From NCBI GenBank assembly GCA_038503075.1, contig JBCAML010000022.1, forward strand, positions 1,302,001 through 1,366,000: 64,000 nt of DNA, in the 5' to 3' direction. Numbering within the stretch: the stretch's first letter is position 1; every line of letters starts with the position of its first letter. A program made the position numbers and the translations under genes. The DNA comes from Gyromitra esculenta (Eukaryota > Ascomycota > Pezizomycetes > Pezizales > Discinaceae). The notes under the pieces were generated by a model. It saw only the letters and a list, made by a program, of their open reading frames with translations, did no database searches and was not told the origin of the DNA. Positions 1 to 11,704 of this stretch are shown in pieces.

Positions 1-167
1 CCAAAAGTCTTTAGCACTTAGGCTTCCCCCCCGCTTCGTGAATACTTCTCCTCCTCTCATGATGCCCTTTTAGAGAAGCATCCATCATGATATACTCTTC
101 ACCCTTTGCCCTCTCCTAGCGAGACTCAAGGGCCCCCTCTTCTCTCTTCGGCTGCAACTCGAATCTC

Positions 168-871
168 TCACGGTTTGATCCCTTGTTAAGCCCTTCAGTA
201 TCCCTGAAGGTGAGCCGTGCTACTTAAGCGAGAGGTCAAATGACAAGAGTCACAATGTTTCTACAGGTCCTACGTGGGTCTAACTCAAGGCGAGTTAAGT
301 GTAAAGGTTTTCACAGCGACAGCGACCGCGAGGATTCTGAGGTAGAATCGAGGTAATATTAAAGTAATACAGTAGAAGTAAAGTAAGAATGTCTCAAGGA
401 GCGGGTTTCTTGTCAAGCTCTCGAGTATCCCTCGAGATGAGCAGTGCTACTTGAATGGGAAACTGACAACAAGAAAGTGTACGGAAGTTCTACAGGCTCT
501 ACAATTGGTTTAAGTCGAGGTGACTCAAAGACAGCGACAGCGGGGGATTACGAGATGTAATCGAGGTTTGTATTTGTAGAATACAAGAGTGAACAATAGA
601 AGACGTTGCTTAAAGAAAGAAGAAGGAAAAGTACAATATGAGGGGGAATCCCTTCGCTTATATACCACGTTCCAACTCTTTCGATGACAAAGACATGACT
701 CATTGTAACAGGAAACCCATAGAAACATAAAGAACAACAACAAAACGCGACAACCGTATACCTATGTATCCAACCAATCAATAAAACATCCATCCATGAA
801 AGAACGTTGCTTAAAAGAAGAAGAACAAAAGGAACAAGAACGACCGAAATCCATCGCTTAAATACCCCGCT
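168..871. repeat. Diverged tandem duplications
   Basis: Two pairs of related units lie here. The segment around 168-385 recurs around 400-600, with matching landmarks: GTGCTAC at 217 and 444, CAGCGACAGCG at 314 and 532, an offset near 220 bp. A second pair around 591-668 and 797-871 shares ACGTTGCTTAAA followed by a purine-rich run, offset about 200 bp. A minus-strand ATG ORF at 949-548 (133 codons, very hydrophobic) crosses the second pair. I recognise no family in it, and its hydrophobicity follows from A-rich repeats on the plus strand, so I do not call it a gene. Confidence 0.6.
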
Positions 872-950
872 TTCCTTAGTAAAACTTATAACCGAAAAAT
901 AACCGAACAACAAAGAGATTGTACAACCAGCAACCAGACCACAATTCATT

Positions 951-2799
951 ACCTAAGTCAATCCATGAAAGAATCTCGATTACAGCCACTCTTCGCCCTT
1001 GCTTAGTGTGCGCCTTCGTCTCTACCTCGTTTGTGCTTGATGCGCCAGTAGACTGCTACTAGTACGGCCAGCAGTATTCTACCAATCACATACACTAAAC
1101 TTCACCATCATCGGCTTCAATAACTATCTTGTTCACTGGTTATTTTGTTTCGTCTATTTTGTATTTTCCTTTTGTCTAGGAGGATTGTGAGAGCAGGGTT
1201 TTGTTCACGCTATAACTTCGGTTGCATGTGATATTCTTGTACCTAGATAAAACAATGAAACAATGATTTAACAAAAAAAAAAACACTTCGTTTCTAAACT
1301 AAAAAATTAGTGTAAACTACCAAATATTTTCACCCACCATCAACCTTGAGCCTCAATTTTACAAAATACATGTAGCCAGTAGCTACAAAAGTTTTTACCC
1401 CGATAAGTCCTGTCTTCCAAGCTCGAACAGTACATAGAAATATCTTCATCATGTACCATGAAAGCTATCCCTACTATCTCAACGCCCTATAAAAACCTGC
1501 ATACATACTGTCCAGATGAACTCCTCATCACAAAACAGCAGGCTACATGTATGTGTAGGCAGGAGGTTCCGTACACATATAGATTGCAGCTTTTACTTGA
1601 TATTTCCAATAAAGCGTTAACAAAGGTTACATGTATCTTGAATATGCCGAGTAAAATAATAAATAAATAGATACATATAGCTATATATATCTTCCATAAA
1701 TGTGCACATATACATGTAGTATGCTCTCCGTCATCAAACTCTATTTAGGGCCATCGCCAGAGTATTTAGGACTGACATGCATATGTAGCTTTCATAAAAT
1801 GTATATATACTACATGTACATATCTCCGGAGTTTCTCCTAGTTGAAAAATATTCGAACCTCCGGGTATTCTATAGACTATCAAGGGTAAAGACTATTCCA
1901 GGTAAATTTGGTACCTAAGTTCTTTAGAGTACAAATACAAATACCCCCGGACACTAAAATCACTGCCGAGACCTCGGACTTCGCTAAACCATCTCTTATT
2001 TAGCCCAAATGGTCTACAACCCCAGATCTTGTAACGGGTAGCGAATTTCAAGGACTAGGGTTAAGCGTGAGAGAGCACCATACAATGTCATGTAGCTAAT
2101 ATATCTTCGATTCAATTATCCTCAGAGCTCATTTTCACTCTTTACATTTCCTACCTCTTCATTTCTCTATTTCTTTGCACGCGTTCTATTGCAATACACA
2201 CCTATCTGATCCCGTTAACAATGATATCACCATCCATCATCACATATAATATTGCTACCTTTTCAAATTAGCCCAACTCCGTAAAAACCCCTAATCCTTC
2301 ATAAAGACCCGCAATGGCACACTACATTAATACAAAATAGCTATATATTTAATCTCCCTAACTAGATACCTATCAGGTGAACTACGAGGGTATACATAGA
2401 TATCTAGGACAGAGCTCCAGATTTTGGTTCGAGATAATCTCCCAGCAGCGTACACTTGACAAGTCTTATAGTTAAGTTCATGGATGAAGCTCATGGACTT
2501 GATAAAACTGTAGAATGTCTCGGTTTCAAAATCTCTAATTACCTGTACTTCTACTATACTGTCAAATATATCAATTTCCAATTCGTTAAGCAAAATACCA
2601 GGTATGAAAACGGCAGCGTTCAAGTGGACAAAATTTTCAAGGCTGATCTTAGTATTTATTATTTAATAGACGTCCTTCCTATCTAACAACTTATATTCCG
2701 TCACGTCTTTTCCGGTCTCCAAGCAAAATATCTTTCAACCTACTCAGCCTCCACTTTCCTTCGCTGGACGAAGCAAATCAAATAAAAAATCTCTCAGCA
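951..2799. other. Gene-poor interval
   Basis: Apart from the retroposon at 1197-1283, I see only short ORFs (under 100 codons) with no recognisable family. The palindrome TACATGTA occurs five times between 1367 and 1819. The interval is AT-rich and probably intergenic. Confidence 0.5.
1197..1283 (+). mobile_element. Short A-tailed retroposon, copy 1
   Basis: About 87 bp starting GGTTTTGTTCACGC and ending in a run of A. It is closely similar to the copy at 47858-47950. The differences are scattered substitutions, and both copies end in the A-run. A small stem capped by TTCG (AACTTCGGTT) is visible near the start. No clear target duplication was found around this copy. The A-tail and the structure of the second copy suggest an RNA-derived, LINE-mobilised element; the source RNA is unknown. 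Confidence 0.55.
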
Positions 2800-3434
2800 A
2801 TGGGTTGTACTTCATCAAAACAAGCTGGTGACTCGCAGCCCCGGATACACACTATGCACACTGAGATTACATTCAACCGTTGTAGAAATTGTCAAGATAG
2901 TGCTGTCCGTTATGAGGGAAGCCTTTGTAGGCGCTGCGAATCCCAGAAGCATTTATGCTCCAGATGTAATCACATCTCTGTTCCGTCCCGACACGTCATA
3001 TGTCCTCAATGTAAGTTCCTTATATCATCTATACCCGAAGAAATACAGCAGATTAACCACAAGTTAGGCATAAACACCACTATTTCTCGTGGGCCTACTC
3101 AAGCTACTGCTCAATCTCAATCTCATAGATGTCAAAGATGCAACCATTCCTCTGTTTCATCTCCATATGTCATATGCTCGCAATGTATGTTTTTTTAATC
3201 ACCCGTACCACAATCTCTTCGAGCAAGAATCAAAATAGGTCACTAACAGTTACCCTAGGCCTAAATAATACCCCTTCTCGTAAGCCTGCTTTAACAACAC
3301 CTCATAGACTCGTCCCGGCTGTTGAGATTGAATATGACCCACGGCGTATGTCTCATCGTTTACCGATTTACACTCGTCCAAAGGCAGAAGGATCCTCTAA
3401 TACTATCGGTGTGCCAAGATATGGTGGCTTATAG
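2800..3434 (+). CDS. Small cysteine-rich zinc-ribbon-like protein with lipidation-type N terminus
   Basis: Model: exons 2800-3010, 3068-3184, 3259-3434, 167 residues. Both introns (57 and 74 bp, GTAAGT/GTATGT donors, TTAAC/CTAAC branch sites) are phase 1 and split a TGC cysteine codon. The protein begins MGCTSSKQ, the pattern expected for N-myristoylation at Gly2 with palmitoylation at Cys3, so it is probably membrane-tethered. Three modules of CxxC-x11-CxxC follow (C28/C31-C43/C46, C53/C56-C68/C71, C92/C95-C107/C110), suggesting three zinc-binding ribbons. Modules 2 and 3, with their flanking introns and the exon starts after them, are near copies. The C-terminal 57 residues are basic and have no recognised domain. 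Function unknown. The first intron is a multiple of three and open, so retaining it would insert 19 residues. Confidence 0.65.
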
Positions 3435-4696
3435 TACATGTAGGTCTGTTTTCTGTTTCTGAAACCACTTCAACGGTAATATCCGAAACCAACAAAGGTA
3501 AATATATTTCATCAAAGTGCTTGACATAGATCATACAAATACATTTAGTTAGCATGTACATACGCAGCAGGTTGCGGGAAAGTATTTGACAAAATCATAA
3601 TCTTGAATAATATAATTATATACCCTAGTCATCCTAAATGAACAATAAATAAATAAATAAGTGTAGTTCTCAAGTCTTACGTGTTAAGTACGTTAACTAT
3701 GAATAAAGAACTGAAACTTCAAAGCCCCAATGTCATTAATCTCACTAGACCTAATCTAAGGCAGCTCAAGGTCTAGGGTTCCCTTAAAACGATCTCGTGT
3801 TTCGCGGTACACCTGGGAGCTTCATCAACTACATGTACATATATTTATCTTTTTAAGTAAAAAACTGCGCTTAGCCATAAACACTAAGCAGGCCCAGGAA
3901 ACAGGAAACTCTAAGACACGGCTATCAACTAACAAGTTAGGGTAATTCTAAGTTTAAATCAGAATAAGTGCTAGCTAGCACTAATATAATGGGTTCAAAG
4001 GAGATGATGATGATGCATCAAGGGGTTTCAAGAAACTTAAGTAAATTATCGATTGAGAATCTCAGTGAAGACAAGTAGCTATCACTATTTCCCTTCTGTT
4101 TTTTCTCTGCAGCTGTTAATATCATAAAATTCAAGTTTTCTATCTTCCTAATTTCAAGTTGAAATTTAAGGCGACGTCTCACAGACTAAAATAACAATGT
4201 ACAAGTAGATACAATCAGAAAAAAAATCTCAGTTACTGAAGCGTCATTCGCACCCTAGAGCGCCCCAAAGCACTAGATTTACGATTCGGAAGGCAGAAGA
4301 TAACTCCACATAGATGCAGTCATACGACGGCAGAGCCTGGAGTGTTGACTCCGGTGATGCGGCACCGATGGCCCCCTCTCTGTAGGGTTAGGGTTCTCGG
4401 TCATCCTACAACAACCTGGAGGAACCGCATACTACAAATTTCATGATGGGTGCACACAGCAGCTCTAGAATTTCGATTATTCCTTGTGCTTTTAAACTCC
4501 GTTTATTGACCTGCGAATCCAGTTTTTCAGTTCAGTTTCTTCAAAGGCCAGGCATCTTGTGTGTCTAGTCGATCCAATCAAAAAATTATCCGCAGCCCCT
4601 GAAAGCCGACTTAAGGGGTTACCCGAAAGGCAGCGGATCAACACGTCCTGTTATTGCAATCGCGGATTTCGAAAAAACCATACCAACCTATAACCA
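3435..4696. other. Intergenic
   Basis: No gene is supported. It contains a short AAAT run near 3647, two TACATGTA palindromes (about 3437 and 3831), and GGGTTAGGG at 4385-4393, roughly 300 bp upstream of the ferroportin-like start. Confidence 0.5.
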
Positions 4697-6723
4697 ATGA
4701 TGGCTACAAATGCCGGTAGAGACCACAGCTCGGGATTAGGAGCAGAAGAATCCGAACCATTACTCCAGCCAGTAAGAACCGGTACGAACTCACTTCACCC
4801 AGGGGAAACGCCGGCAAACCCAGGAGTCAACGGAGTGACAGACAATGACGGTCAGGAAACGCTACTCACGAAAAGACAGCTGTGGAGCCTTTATCTGTCC
4901 CATTTTCTATCGACCTGGAACGCAAGAGGATATGAGTTCGCAGCCGTAAGCACGTTCTCTGCCGAGATTTTAGGTAATCAGCCGCTAAAATACTGAAGCA
5001 CCAAAAAAGATCATCTTCATAGCATCGGCATATCCTGAAACCCTTACAGCTTCTTCGATAAGGTCTGTACCGGATCTTTCTAAATCGTAGCTTAAATGCT
5101 AACTTTGATCTAGGGGCATTTTGACGGCAATAGCAGCCCTAACCCTATCTTCGTCAGTTGGGCGGTGGTGCGACAAACGCCATTCTCGTCTTGAGGCCCT
5201 GCGCACAACAATCTTTGTGCAGCGAATCTGCATCGTACTGGCTTGCTTGGGATGGTTTGCCATTGTCAGAGAAGATTTTCTTAGAGGTAGCTTCTTCATC
5301 ACGATCAGAGATCAAAGATCCAAGGCAACGAATGGTGCGGCTATATTGGATGGAAACCCTTGGGGAAAAGCTGCTGTGATGGCCGGAGTGATGTTTCTGG
5401 GCATCGGCGAAAGACTGAGTGCGGTTGGAAACATGATGGTCATGGAAAGAGATTGGGTACATCCCCCAAACTGGCACTTTCCCCAGAAATTTTGGACCTA
5501 CTAACAATGATGGTTTGGTTACCTCATAGGTTCCTACTTTAGTCGATTCAACTTCGAAGCCATCGCTATCGGAACTAAACGCTGTTATGCGTCGCATTGA
5601 TCTGCTATGTAAACTTATCGCACCAGTCTTTGTATCGACTATAGCTATTTGGGCAGCAAGTATTCGTGTCACAATCTTCATCATCGCTAGCATGAACCTC
5701 GTATCGGTCGTAGTAGAGTGGTTTTCCGCTAAGAAGGTTTGGATGGAGTGCGAGAAACTACAAGCACCAAGACTTATCGCAGAATTAGAAGAATACGAAC
5801 CTGGAGAAACAAATCTTAGCCGAATAGAGACTAGATTGGGAAGGTGGAGTCGTGGATTGAGGTTATTTTTTCGAAGCGAAATATGGATTCGTAAGCTGCT
5901 TTCTCTGTTCTCCAATCCTATGATTTCGTATCTTCCCAGGTCTTATATCCGCTTCTATCTAGCCTCCCTCGCGCTTGCTCTGTTATACTTTTCAGTCCTC
6001 TCATTTTCCGCGTCGATGATCACATATCTCTTGAATTCGGGCTTCACTTTATCTGTTATCACAATCGCCCGAACAGGAAGTACATTTATTGAAGTCTCTT
6101 CCACCGTTATCATGCCGTGGGGTGTGAAAGTGATGGACAGGACTGCGGCCCGGAAAGCTATATGTGCACATCTTCCAGCGGACTCAGTCCTAAAACCAGC
6201 AGCAGCTGTAGAGCGGACAGGCCTATGGGGACTGTGGTGGATGGTGGTGAACCTAGTATGTCAATGGCGACCTCATACCCGTTCCTATTTGGTGACACCT
6301 GATTGCTCATTGTATTATTAATAGATCCCCGTAACCATGATCCTCTTCTATCTCCCCACAGCTTCTGAGAGCATCATCCACCCAACCCCATTTCTAACAA
6401 TCTCCCTATTTATCTTCCTTGCTCTCTCTCGCCTTGGCCTCTGGACATACGATTTGGTTGCTCAAACATTGGTTCAAACACGGGTATCCACCGGAAACCG
6501 AGGGGAGTTTTCGGGAGTTGAAATAGGTTTCATTAGTGCTGCTGAATTGGGCCAATGGATTGCCACAGCCATTTGGAGCTCTCCAGAGCAGTTCAAATTT
6601 GTAGCTGCGGCGGGAAATGCGTGTGTCGTGGTAAGTGCATTAGGGTATACTACGTGGATGTGGAGGCAAAGGGGGCACTTGTTGCATTGGGAGAAGGTAG
6701 TAGCATGTGGTGGCTGCAGATAG
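4697..6723 (+). CDS. Ferroportin-like (SLC40) iron exporter
   Basis: Five exons: 4697-4945, 5010-5062, 5114-5456, 5530-6255, 6325-6723, giving 589 residues, near family size. Introns are 51-73 bp. Family-typical stretches appear in order: LSTWNARGYEF in the first membrane helix, SAYPETLTASSIRG, SVGRWCDKR, GNMMVMERDWV, RRIDLLCK, LNSGFTLSVITIART, EFSGVE and a final SSPEQFK. These are hallmarks of the SLC40/ferroportin fold, a 12-helix major-facilitator-like transporter exporting ferrous iron. The N terminus (about 70 residues) is hydrophilic, with an acidic dileucine stretch (EESEPLLQP) typical of vacuolar or endosomal sorting, so an internal membrane is as likely as the plasma membrane. The donor of exon 2 (GTCTGT) and the AAAAAAG acceptor of intron 1 are weak, but the family alignment requires them. 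Confidence 0.88.
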
Positions 6724-9048
6724 TGCATCCCGCCATCAAAAAGCGGGATCTTTAGACCCTCTCTAGGGTAGATTCGCATATAAATTTTGGCATTTATGAT
6801 AATCTAAGAAGCAGTACGAAATCAATTCCGGTCTAAGCCGGCGAACCCTCTTCTAGTGGCCCGAGTTAGACACCAAGTTAGTTTCCGGAATTTATTATCT
6901 GTTCTGTTAACAATTTCTTCTCAGCACGTATGTACCAGGTGGCTTATAGTTCATTAGAAGAGCAGTGAGCGGTTGGTATTTAAAACACATTCACTTGCAA
7001 CCATAAAACTAGGGGTAAGATCCATACACTAGATATTAAACGCCCTACCAATATCTGTTTCCTAGCGGTTAAACAAACATATATATACGATGATTCCCCT
7101 AATGCCAACTCCTATCACTCAAAAGAACCGAGTGCTTGGCGATGATGCTGAATCTGTAAACTTCATCCCCATTATAATTATGAGCCAACAGTTTAGTCCA
7201 CAGGGCCTATTTAAGCCCTGATCAGGAGATAATAGTTACCTGAGTTAATTCTCCGCCGTGGAACAAGACTCGGCTATTAACCAACTGGACCATCATCCGT
7301 GCCGCCACAATACGCACCATAGCTAAAGATTTTAGTCGCTAGATGAAACACTTTGGTGAAAGGAGGGAGATTAATTAACAAGGCAAAATCAATTTAGACG
7401 GAGATTCAGGATAATTTATTCAGAAAAAATTTACAACGAACACACCCGTAGATTAAACCTTGGGATTGTGTGGTGTGTGGCTATCTTTAGATGAACGCGT
7501 TTGATTTCGGCAAATATTTTTTCGAGGCAAGCTGTTATCTTGCGCCACTTGAGACCTGTCTCACCGAAAATTTTGTCTAGGTTAAAGTATGCGTACCTAT
7601 TGAGACGACCGATACAAAAATCGGTCACTTGGACACCGCACCGGCAGAAGGACCAATTCAACCCCTATCCTTCACTGTACTCCAAACGAAGTATCTCGAG
7701 TTCGTTGGACAAAAACCCCAGTGCAGCGCCCTTATACGAAGCCCACGACACAAGACATCACGCTACTAACCTAATTGTCTCGAGTGAGCTTTTATGACCC
7801 GATACTGGTTTCAAGCTTAGAAGGCATGATCCCTCTCTCGGAGTCTGCTGATTGTACATGCTAGGCGTTTCTTCGTCGTTGGCCCGGGTTGGTTGGTATA
7901 GAGTAAGGATAGACGTCGGGACCATGCATTCGCTTGCGTTGCGACGCCGAAAAACCACGCTGGTCTGGATTTCCAGGATTGCAGAGCCGCAAAACACTAA
8001 AAGCTGGGCAGCATCCGGACAAACCTTTCCGGGAGCGAAATAAATAAATAAATAAATAAATAAAATGATAGCAAGACCCGAGTTTCCGAGCCTTCAACCG
8101 AATCCAACACAACTGTACTTCTCTAACCGCTTATTCTCATCTCGCTCGTACATAACATGTTCCATCCCCATGCTCTCCATATAACCCCCAGACACCAGTC
8201 GCATCACCAAAACCCTCTCCGACATCTCTTCTCCGAAACCATCAATCCCTCAAGAGAATAGCGTCGCGCCACATGGTGCGACGATCCGCGACGATCCCCA
8301 AGCGTATTTTAGCGCAGCGATTGGACAGGCTGGGTTGTTGGTGTGCCGCGTTGAGATTGGCAGGCGTGGGATTTGCATGGAATGAGGGGGAATTCAGTTT
8401 CTTTTGAGTTCATGCCGAAAAGATGTGTGGTGCCTGACGGGCGGTTATTTTTAGCCGGGTGAGGCATGAAGGGAAATGGGTAGGAGGGTCCAGAACAAGC
8501 AGGATACTCCGCCTCGTCGAGTGACAGCAGCCTCGTGTTTTTCTTTCTTTTTTCCTCTCATGATCGCTCTGCACTGCACTGCGGGAGAAAGGAGAGAGCC
8601 GCTAGATAGACGTACATATCGACAAACCCCACGCAGAGAGCCGACAGGATAAAACATAAGAATTTTTTTTATCGAGAGAGCTTTAGTTGTTTATCCATTC
8701 CTTCGTTTACATCAGCACAGCACTGCCCCTCATCACGAAAAGGTACGTCTCCTCTCCACCGCATTTCTTTCCCCCGCATTCGTGGAGAGGGCTAGCTCTC
8801 CCGTTGGCAACTGCAAACTGGAGTTTTCCTTTTCATTGTCTTTTTACCGATGAAACTCTCTGAAGTCACGATTCGAGAAACGCAGGGTTAATTTGGTGAA
8901 AAGTATAATATAGATAGGTGAATAGCACTGGTAGTTCAGTCAGCCGTCATTACCATCTCCTCCATCGCTACTTCAAATCACCTCGTTGCAATACCAAATA
9001 AAGCGTAAATATCACCCCAATCTATACAGCAACCCCCCAAAAGCAACC
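6724..9048. other. Intergenic, with TAAA microsatellite
   Basis: No gene is supported. Short overlapping ORFs on both strands at 7431-8112 match nothing I recognise. A TAAA microsatellite runs about 8038-8064. The last 300 bp is pyrimidine-rich with a TATAATATA stretch near 8904, a plausible promoter and 5' leader for the next gene. Confidence 0.45.
8038..8064. repeat. TAAA microsatellite
   Basis: About six tandem TAAA units; similar short runs occur near 3647 and 46186. Confidence 0.8.
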
Positions 9049-10425
9049 ATGGAATCCACTTCGCCCCCTAATAACACCACCTCAACCCCCTCGGCCACCA
9101 CCTCGGATGCCCATGTTCAAGTCGTTGACCCCGTTGTCACCCTCGAAGCGTCTCCTGCTCGCACTCGCGATTCTCTAACGGGCACCAAGGTTCTTTCCGT
9201 TGGGTTCAGTGTCCCTTCAGGTTCCCGCTCGATTCCCGGCGAATGGACTGTTGCATGGGATAACATGTATGCGGACGTTTCTGAAGACGTCCGCTCTGCG
9301 CGCTCCGAAAAAGGCTCTTACTTCGCACTGCAACGTGGAACTTCGACACCAGGCACAGGAACGCCAGTCCACGAGGCTCCGGAACCCGAATACACGATCC
9401 CTCCGACACAGCTGCAGCCTCTGCAATCAACTACCGACTACACCGACGCCGCGCCCCTGTCCACGGCAAAGCTCTTAGCATTCGAAAACGGTCTGGATAA
9501 ATTTGAGGAAACCGAGGATTTGTCGGCATTTTTCGCATCCCGACCCATTGTTCAAGCACCCACACACATCATCCCGAATCCCGAATCCGGTAATGCGATC
9601 GTTTACTTCCTTATCACCGGCACCGCGCCCCTTCCTGACCTAATTCGTATAATCTTTGTACCCACCTGGGGTGCACTACAAACCTTAGCCACAGTCCCAG
9701 TCCCGCAACGAACTGACTACACTGGTCGCGGAGATATTCATCTTCACACGGCATGGGCTGAATCACGCATGGATGACCTCCGCACTCTCGAAGAGATCGC
9801 GCGGGAGCTTGAACGCGAGGGCGCCCGCGGCCTTGGTACAGGTCGAGTCAAAGTGGGTGTGGAAGGTGGCGGTATGGATGAAGAAGCTGTACGTCGAGAG
9901 GGTTGGATGGTTGGCGAGGAAATGGTGTGGGTGCAGGAGGCATTTTTGAACCGCCACATTGCGGAGGAGTCCTCGCCGCTAGGCTTGGGGCTGGGGCTCG
10001 GCCTCGATACGAGCGGCGGTAGCCAGGTGCTGAAGCTGTCGACAAATGTATCGTCGGGAGGTAGGCTTCTAGCAGAGTGCAGTGATGGTTACGCTGTGTC
10101 GAATTATCAGGAGGAGGAGGAAGATCTGTTTGCACTCCCACTAAGTCCGAGAAGCCCTGACATGGCGATGAGTCCATTCAGCATGTTCCGCGGGGAGGCA
10201 TTAGAAGGGCAACAAAGTATGAAACTACCGAATTCGAGGTTGAATCAAGTTGTGAGTAGTATTGATACAAGTCTGTCACCGTCAACGAGCACCCAAGGGG
10301 GTAGCAATGATGTAACACCAACAACGGGAAGCGGAATCACGCCAACGATGGGAAGGTTAAAGTTGGGTGGAGGATTCTCGCCGCTGACGCCGCCAATAGA
10401 TCGAGTTGGTGTTGGAAAGGAGTAA
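9049..10425 (+). CDS. Uncharacterised 458-residue protein, disordered ends
   Basis: Single exon. The ORF opens upstream at 8986 on a TTG codon, but the first ATG is at 9049 in a good fungal context (AACCATGG), so I start there. Residues 1-40 are Ser/Thr/Pro-rich. The central part (about 40-300) has mixed hydrophobic content with an acidic helical segment rich in Glu and Arg (about 240-285). The C terminus is low-complexity, with a short LGLGLGLGL run, an EEEEE cluster and repeated S/T-P sites (LSPRSP, SPFSMF, TPPI) that would suit proline-directed kinases. No catalytic motif, signal peptide or membrane segment is seen. I do not recognise the family. The codon pattern and length make it a confident gene. 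Confidence 0.8.
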   Translation: MESTSPPNNTTSTPSATTSDAHVQVVDPVVTLEASPARTRDSLTGTKVLSVGFSVPSGSRSIPGEWTVAWDNMYADVSEDVRSARSEKGSYFALQRGTSTPGTGTPVHEAPEPEYTIPPTQLQPLQSTTDYTDAAPLSTAKLLAFENGLDKFEETEDLSAFFASRPIVQAPTHIIPNPESGNAIVYFLITGTAPLPDLIRIIFVPTWGALQTLATVPVPQRTDYTGRGDIHLHTAWAESRMDDLRTLEEIARELEREGARGLGTGRVKVGVEGGGMDEEAVRREGWMVGEEMVWVQEAFLNRHIAEESSPLGLGLGLGLDTSGGSQVLKLSTNVSSGGRLLAECSDGYAVSNYQEEEEDLFALPLSPRSPDMAMSPFSMFRGEALEGQQSMKLPNSRLNQVVSSIDTSLSPSTSTQGGSNDVTPTTGSGITPTMGRLKLGGGFSPLTPPIDRVGVGKE

Positions 10426-11704
10426 CAGTGCGATTCCATTAAGGCAAGAAAGTGGTGAGATATGTAGCCTTGGTATGAAAGAGCGAGGGAGGATGGAAGG
10501 AAAATTTGCATGCGTGTTACATGACTGATCGTTTTATGTCCCACGAATATTGTCTCGGTATGGGTTGGGGGGGTTTTGCTCTTACTGTTTACCATTCTGC
10601 AATTGTTGATTTTTGTTTCGGATTGGGAAGGTGAGGTTTTCTGTTTATTTAGCTAGCTATCAAGCATGCACGCAAGGCTGGATGTGCGAGGAATTGAGCG
10701 AGGACAGCTGATTTTGGGGCGGCCGGGACATTTCTTACTAGCATAGTATAGGTTTTTTTTTTTGAAAAAAAAAAAACGTTAGATATCGAACAGGATTGAT
10801 TGATAGCAAGTCAAACGGATATCCCGGTGCAGGTGCCTTCATATGAGTTCGGAGTTGTGAGTTTAAAAACTCACTGTTGGAGAAACTCCCCGGGAAGAGT
10901 GATTTATCATGATTCAATCTGCACGGAAGCTAGATAGATAGATATATCATTCACGCATCCAACCCTTAGGTTATGGCGGTTCTGCACGGAAGCGATCGTG
11001 TAGAACTTTACGGAACGTGTTTGATTCAGAAATACAGTACCGGAAAGTGGAGTGTTTTTGGTACCGTATTGTTAGAAAATGTAGGAATAAGTCAGGATGA
11101 CTACTGTATCACCTCTGAGAAGTCTGTAGCGCTATCGATTTGCTCCCGCATTCGTGAGAATGATGTACGAATACCGTACTAATTTCACCACCCTTCCCGG
11201 TGCTGTATGTATTAAGGAGTCAGACAGCTATTGAAACAGCAGGAATGGGTTACAATTGAGTAGCTGGGTATGCGACACGCACAGAGAGAGTTATTTTTTG
11301 TCTCAATAGAGGAGCCTTTGAGGGATTTTCTCATGCGATTTTTTCCGCATGCGATAGGTCCCAAGAACCCAATAGCTATTTCTTTGTTGTTCAAGTGCAG
11401 GTGCAGAATTTATGCAATCTGTGTCAATAGGATCTATCTTTTTGCCTTTTCTTCTGGGCAGCATTTGGTAGCTGGTTTCCCCAATCCCGAGGTCACAGAT
11501 AGGCCACAAACCGCCGCATATCCTGGGTGCCAGGTCTGGCCAGAAAATTCAAAGTGTCGTTTAGGAAGGTGTTTGATTACCAGGACATGTTATGTATATA
11601 CCCCGCTCGAAAATATTCAAGGGTCCAACTTAAAGTTGAATCTGCCTTCCATTACACTCCAAGTAGATCCGCAGCCGGCCGCGCACAAGGACGCGGGAAG
11701 CAGA
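10426..11704. other. Intergenic between convergent genes
   Basis: 3' flanks of two convergent genes. A T11-GA12 near-palindrome lies at about 10751-10776. Short ORFs at 10973-11737 show no family resemblance. Confidence 0.5.

Noticed and set aside
548..949. 133-codon hydrophobic minus-strand ORF with an ATG
   Set aside because: It is built from the tandemly duplicated purine-rich repeat; hydrophobicity is a composition effect and no family is seen.
5154..5915. 253-codon minus-strand ORF
   Set aside because: It lies antisense to the ferroportin-like gene, crosses its introns and has no domain; a shadow.
8986..9048. N-terminal 21 codons before the ATG of the 458-residue protein
   Set aside because: The frame there opens on TTG; the first ATG at 9049 has a good context.
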